Positions 60,701-64,000 of a stretch of DNA of 64,000 nt are shown piece after piece. Below the pieces are notes generated by a model. It made no database searches and had not been told where the DNA came from. It saw nothing but the letters and a program-made list of their open reading frames with translations. Origin of the DNA: Liolophura sinensis (taxonomy: Eukaryota > Mollusca > Polyplacophora > Chitonida > Chitonidae); contig NC_088295.1 in NCBI RefSeq assembly GCF_032854445.1, positions 12,077,385-12,141,384 of the forward strand, given 5' to 3'. The position numbers were made by a program, and so were the translations under genes. Each line of letters begins with the position of its first letter. Position 1 is the stretch's first letter.

Positions 60701-63663
60701 TTAAAGAGTGTCAGATTGCAATGATAATATTAGTTTAATTGCAACATAAACACACTTACTACCTTTATGTGCAGTTCTGAATTTGTATTAGTTGTGTTAG
60801 TTCTGAATTTGTATTAGTTGTGTTAGTTCTGAATTTGTATTAGTTGTGTTAGTTCTGAATTTGTATTAGTTGTGTTAGTTGTATTACATGTAAGAATTTT
60901 AGTATAGTAAGTTGATCATGAGTGTTTGTGCTCTTTGCAGCCCCCAGCGGTCCTCCGATAGGTGTGACGGGCACTCCTCGCTCCAGCAGCTCAGTCATGC
61001 TGCAGTGGCAAGAGCCAGATGAGAGCGTTTGGAACGGCCTGCTCCTTGGCTACGTCATTCGTTACAAACTTGCTGGCTATGATGACTCCACAATGCGTTA
61101 CTTCAACATCAGTAACTGGCAGATTACGACCCATGAGCTCACCGGATTACTTGTGTTCCAGCTGTATGAGATCTCTGTGGCCGCATACAATGCAGAGGGT
61201 GTAGGTGTGTACAGCAACAGTATCGAACTTCGTACTGAGGAGGGCACGCCCAATTTCCCTCCCACAAGAGTGACCACTGAGGCCATTAATTCTACCGCTA
61301 TTCGAGTCAGCTGGAAACCTCCAGACCCCCAGATGATCAATGGCATCAACCAGGGGTACAAAATAAAGGCAGAGTTGATCAGCGAGTCCCCACCTGAAGA
61401 AGTGTTCATGTCTGTGGCCCCAAACACGTCCCATCCTTACGGGGAGCAGTCAGCCGTGATGGTTAACCTAAGGAAGTACAGTGTGTATAGGGTGACAGTC
61501 GTGTGTTATACCACTGCAGGGGATGGACCCGTCAGTAACTACAGCACTGTTCGCACAGATGAGGATCGTAAGTCTGCACCTCTTGTCCCTCTGTCGTATT
61601 CCTAAGCCAATGAATGCAGTGGCAATAGTACAGAAGACTTTGGCAGAGTAATTTTTATAGGAAAACAGTAGTGTTTTTGTGATCCACTGCTGAGGTGCAT
61701 TTCAAGTGTCTGCATTAATAATACTGGTATTGATAATGGTTGTAAAGAGTATTTAATATTTATCTTGTACTTACAGTGCCTGGACCAGTTAGATCTCTGT
61801 CGTTTAATGTTAGTGATACTTCAATGATTGTCAAGTGGACAAACCCTGCAGAAACCAATGGCATTCTGACAGGTAGGTGTTTTTTTCTTAAAATTTGTCT
61901 TCTTCTGGATTTGTCAGGTGTATATTTATTGTAACAAACTCTGTAGTTTTTAGGCTCTTTACTTTATTTGTATGTTTCAAACCTCATGATTTTCAGGCTT
62001 CTTGCTATATTTCTTATTTTCCAAACTTCATAATTTTCAGGCTTCTGGCAATATTTCTTACCTCTCTGTATTTCTATTTTGTAAACTTTATGGTTTTCAG
62101 GTTTCACTGTGTATTATGAGAAGAAGAATACAACAGGAACACGTGTTACTATACCTGTCAACCCGTCAGAGAAGCAGACCCTCATCCGAGACCTTATTCC
62201 TGTCACCATGTACACAGTGTCTGTCGAGGCTAAGACAAGCAAAGGGGCGGGGCCTGCGCAGTCAGCTGACATTAAATCAGGTGTCCCACCCGGTCAGTTG
62301 AACATTTTCTGAAATCAGCACATGGAATTTATGTTGATATGACCCAAACTATTAAGGCTGGCTAATTATGTGGAAAAGTTCTAAAACTTTATCTGGAGGG
62401 AAGAAACTACTATTGTTTGAATTTATGTTGATATATCTCAAACTTTTAGATCTGCCTAATTATGTGGAAACCTTTATCTTCAAAGTTTTCTTATTTTTTT
62501 ATTTTATTTTTGGCAGTGTTAATATTTGTATCTCATGGTATAAAATGTATAGGTATTAAAAACTAAAAAAAATGAGGCTAACCAATTGTATCATTTGTTA
62601 TCAGAGTTGCCCACTGCCCCTCAGAGTCTGGGAATAAGTGACATCCAGGCACGGTCAGTGGTTGTCCAGTTTAGCCCAGGTTATAATGGGAAGACCTCAA
62701 TCATTAGGTGGATAGCAGAGGCCATGGTGATGGGTGAAGCCAACTGGACGGAGGTGTATAATGTGTTTGCTCCAGATGCTACCTCCATTACAGTCAGGAA
62801 TCTCAGGCCTTACACTCAGTACCAAGTGAGGCTCAAGGCGGAGAACATTAAGGGGCAGAGTGGGCCCAGTGACCCCAGTCGGCAGTTCCAGACTATCCAG
62901 GCTGCCCCGGATGCGCCCCCTGGGAACCTGACAGTCAGGGCTATTAATAGCACAGCGGTCCGCATCAGCTGGACAGTGAGTATCGATATGACCAGTCACT
63001 GTGAACAATTCCTGTGGTTGTTTCTGACTGTTAAATGATTACCTCCACTTGTATAACTACACCATAACCAATTAAGGCACATATTTACTTTTCAGGGCGT
63101 TATGAAAATGGCTATTGATTCCAGCCACAAAACTCTCTTTTGTCATAGTGATATTTACAGTGTCAGTTTTTGCCTTTGAAACTTTCGGGGCTCTGTTGAT
63201 GTTTATTTGACATTAGATTTACTGAAACTTACTATGGGAGTAAGGTGAAGCCAGAAAGGGGGAGGTTATTATAAACTGTCCATTTGCATTGATGTTGATC
63301 TTAATTTTGCAGCCTTTAGCAACAAGAGACTGGAATGGAGTTCCAAAAGGATACAAAATTTTCTACAAGCCGCGAGATCGTGAGACATTTGAGGAGAAGC
63401 GTATTGTCTTGGAGAACATTAACCTGGATAGCTACATTCTGGGAGGGCTGGAGGAATGGACAGAGTATCAGGTCAAGATGATGGCCTATAATGAGGTGGC
63501 TGACAGCGTGTACAGCCCAGTAGGGGTAGAGAGAACCAGGGAGGCTGTCCCTAGCGCTGGTCCGTCGAACATCTCTGCCATTGCTGCCAGCTCTACCTCC
63601 ATCAATGTCTCCTGGGCTGATGTACCCCTATATGATCGCAATGGCATGATCCAGGGATACAAG
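42744..63663 (+). CDS. SDK: Sidekick-type cell adhesion receptor (5' part, runs off the window)
   Basis: Homophilic Ig/FN3 adhesion receptor of the Sidekick family, which acts in synaptic or junctional recognition in known animals. Exons: 42744-42858, 52385-52654, 53507-53797, 56060-56171, 56580-56797, 57321-57474, 57642-57778, 58190-58306, 58703-58870, 59148-59414, 59627-59767, 60224-60418, 60941-61567, 61777-61872, 62101-62292, 62605-62975, 63313-63663. All are GT-AG with consistent phases and give 1274 codons. Exon 1 is a signal peptide ending near SVPDVSCQ. Exons 2-10 encode six Ig domains: 1, 2 and 6 in one exon each, 3-5 in two. FN3 repeats start in exon 11; exon 13 holds two. Diagnostic Sidekick stretches include GPPIGVTGTPR, NGLLLGYVIRYKLAGY, NGINQGYK, PGYNGKTSIIRW and YNEVADSVYSPV. 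Vertebrate Sidekicks have six Ig and thirteen FN3 domains, so about six or seven FN3, the membrane helix and the PDZ-binding tail lie beyond the window. Ig2 lacks the usual cysteine pair. Confidence 0.93.
43063..43205 (-). mobile_element. SINE fragment (family 1), minus strand, Sidekick intron 1
   Basis: The reverse complement shows CTGTGGATGAGCATGGGTT, then GCAGTCGTAGAAGTGAAATA and CATATAACACCAATCAAATA, and a long AAAT tail. The 5' head is absent. Confidence 0.75.
51147..51396 (+). mobile_element. Full-length tRNA-derived SINE (family 1) with target-site duplication
   Basis: The head is GGCTCAGGTGGTTAATGTGC (box A region) and GAGTTGAAGTCC (box B-like). The body carries CTGTGGATGGTCGTGAG and GCCGTCGTATAAGTG, and the tail AAACACCAATCAAAATAAA. 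An exact 10-bp duplication TACTATCACC flanks it (51137-51146 and 51397-51406), so this insertion in Sidekick intron 1 is young. Confidence 0.92.
51487..52053. mobile_element. 567-bp MITE with 13-bp inverted termini and TTAA target duplication
   Basis: The left end AGGAGAAGAAAAC (51487-51499) is matched by its exact reverse complement at 52041-52053. TTAA flanks both sides (51483-51486 and 52054-52057). There is no transposase; the frame at 51772-52113 crosses the right end and is not a gene. A TTAA target is typical of the piggyBac superfamily, although these termini do not start with the usual CC(C/T). Confidence 0.85.
52880..52985 (+). mobile_element. Degraded SINE fragment
   Basis: GGTTTTCTCAACCCATAAAA, GACCGCCGTTGTGAAAGAGA and TACTTTAATTCGTCCAAT resemble the 3' half of family 1 with substitutions. 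It lies in Sidekick intron 2. Confidence 0.4.
55046..55844. repeat. 25-bp minisatellite in Sidekick intron 3
   Basis: About 32 tandem copies of a 25-bp unit made of GATGAATGTACCAGTACT plus TACATCA. Variation is limited to a few positions: C/T in TACCAG versus TATCAG, A/T in GAATGT versus GTATGT, and A/G in TTACAT versus TTGCAT. Low divergence points to ongoing homogenisation. The 74-codon frame within it is a repeat artefact. Confidence 0.95.
57000..57075 (+). mobile_element. SINE tail remnant
   Basis: GTAAGTGAAGCATTCTAGAG followed by TATGGTGTTAAACAGTGATA and AAGTAAATA matches the last 60-70 bp of family 1 in diverged form. It lies in Sidekick intron 5. Confidence 0.4.
60773..60876. repeat. 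26-bp tandem repeat, four exact copies
   Basis: Four identical copies of a 26-bp unit beginning AGTTCTGAATTTGTATTAG, about 65 bp upstream of Sidekick exon 13. Confidence 0.95.
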
Positions 63664-64000
63664 GTAGATGGCATTCTTCAATAACTTTCAGAGTCATTGG
63701 AAACTTCAAGAAAACATGATGTGTTTATTTTGAATGTTTGATGACGCGGACACTTTATAACATCTCTGACTTTATCATGCGTAATTTAACAGATTAATAT
63801 CTCTGAAATGATGGGAAGGACATAAATATTTAACTGCAAAGGTTTCAGTAAAATAACACAGAGAATTGTATTGGACAAGAACGCCCAGATAACAAATTGT
63901 CATACTGAATCAGTTTAGAATGTCAGTACTCATTTTTTATATACATTTAGGAACATGTAGTTGCACCTGTGTTTGTTTTGTGGACCAGATTAAGTATGGA

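Overview
The window is eukaryotic nuclear DNA, most likely from a marine lophotrochozoan, with a mollusc-like repeat profile. It holds three intron-rich animal genes with GT-AG introns, many tRNA-derived SINE copies sharing one 3' tail, long minisatellites, and a decayed DNA-virus-like element. The species call is inference.

Layout. (1) 2124-13107, plus strand: a complete ten-exon CYP2-clan cytochrome P450 of 504 codons. Its introns carry a 2-kb satellite seeded from its own exon 2 splice junction, a hairpin minisatellite and SINEs. (2) 13108-17365: SINE fragments and a 2.1-kb, 49-bp minisatellite between convergent gene ends. (3) 17366-25238, minus strand: an RSAD1/HemW-like radical SAM gene. 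Twelve exons are located, one internal exon is missing and the 3' end is uncertain. Its introns hold two minisatellite arrays of the same unit in opposite orientation. (4) 25239-28570: a SINE, low-complexity DNA and unidentified decayed sequence. (5) 28574-39241: a GC-rich, multiply broken element bounded by 85-bp inverted repeats. It contains a protein-primed-type family B DNA polymerase pseudogene, a nested AT-rich reverse-transcriptase remnant, a 3.3-kb block bounded by 371-bp inverted repeats, and several broken genes for structural or membrane proteins of unknown role. It recalls Maverick/Polinton or adintovirus-like elements, but no integrase, packaging ATPase or protease was found. (6) 39242-42743: intergenic, with a long AT microsatellite and the presumed promoter of the next gene. 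(7) 42744 to beyond the window end, plus strand: a Sidekick (SDK) adhesion-receptor gene. It begins with a signal-peptide exon and a 9.5-kb intron, followed by six Ig domains and the first FN3 repeats. Seventeen exons (1274 codons) are placed with consistent phases.

The three host genes are functionally unrelated: microsomal oxidation, mitochondrial heme handling or radical SAM chemistry, and neuronal adhesion. The element sits between the 5' ends of the RSAD1-like and Sidekick genes, which diverge from each other. Its stops, frameshifts and a damaged catalytic motif show that it is a dead insertion.
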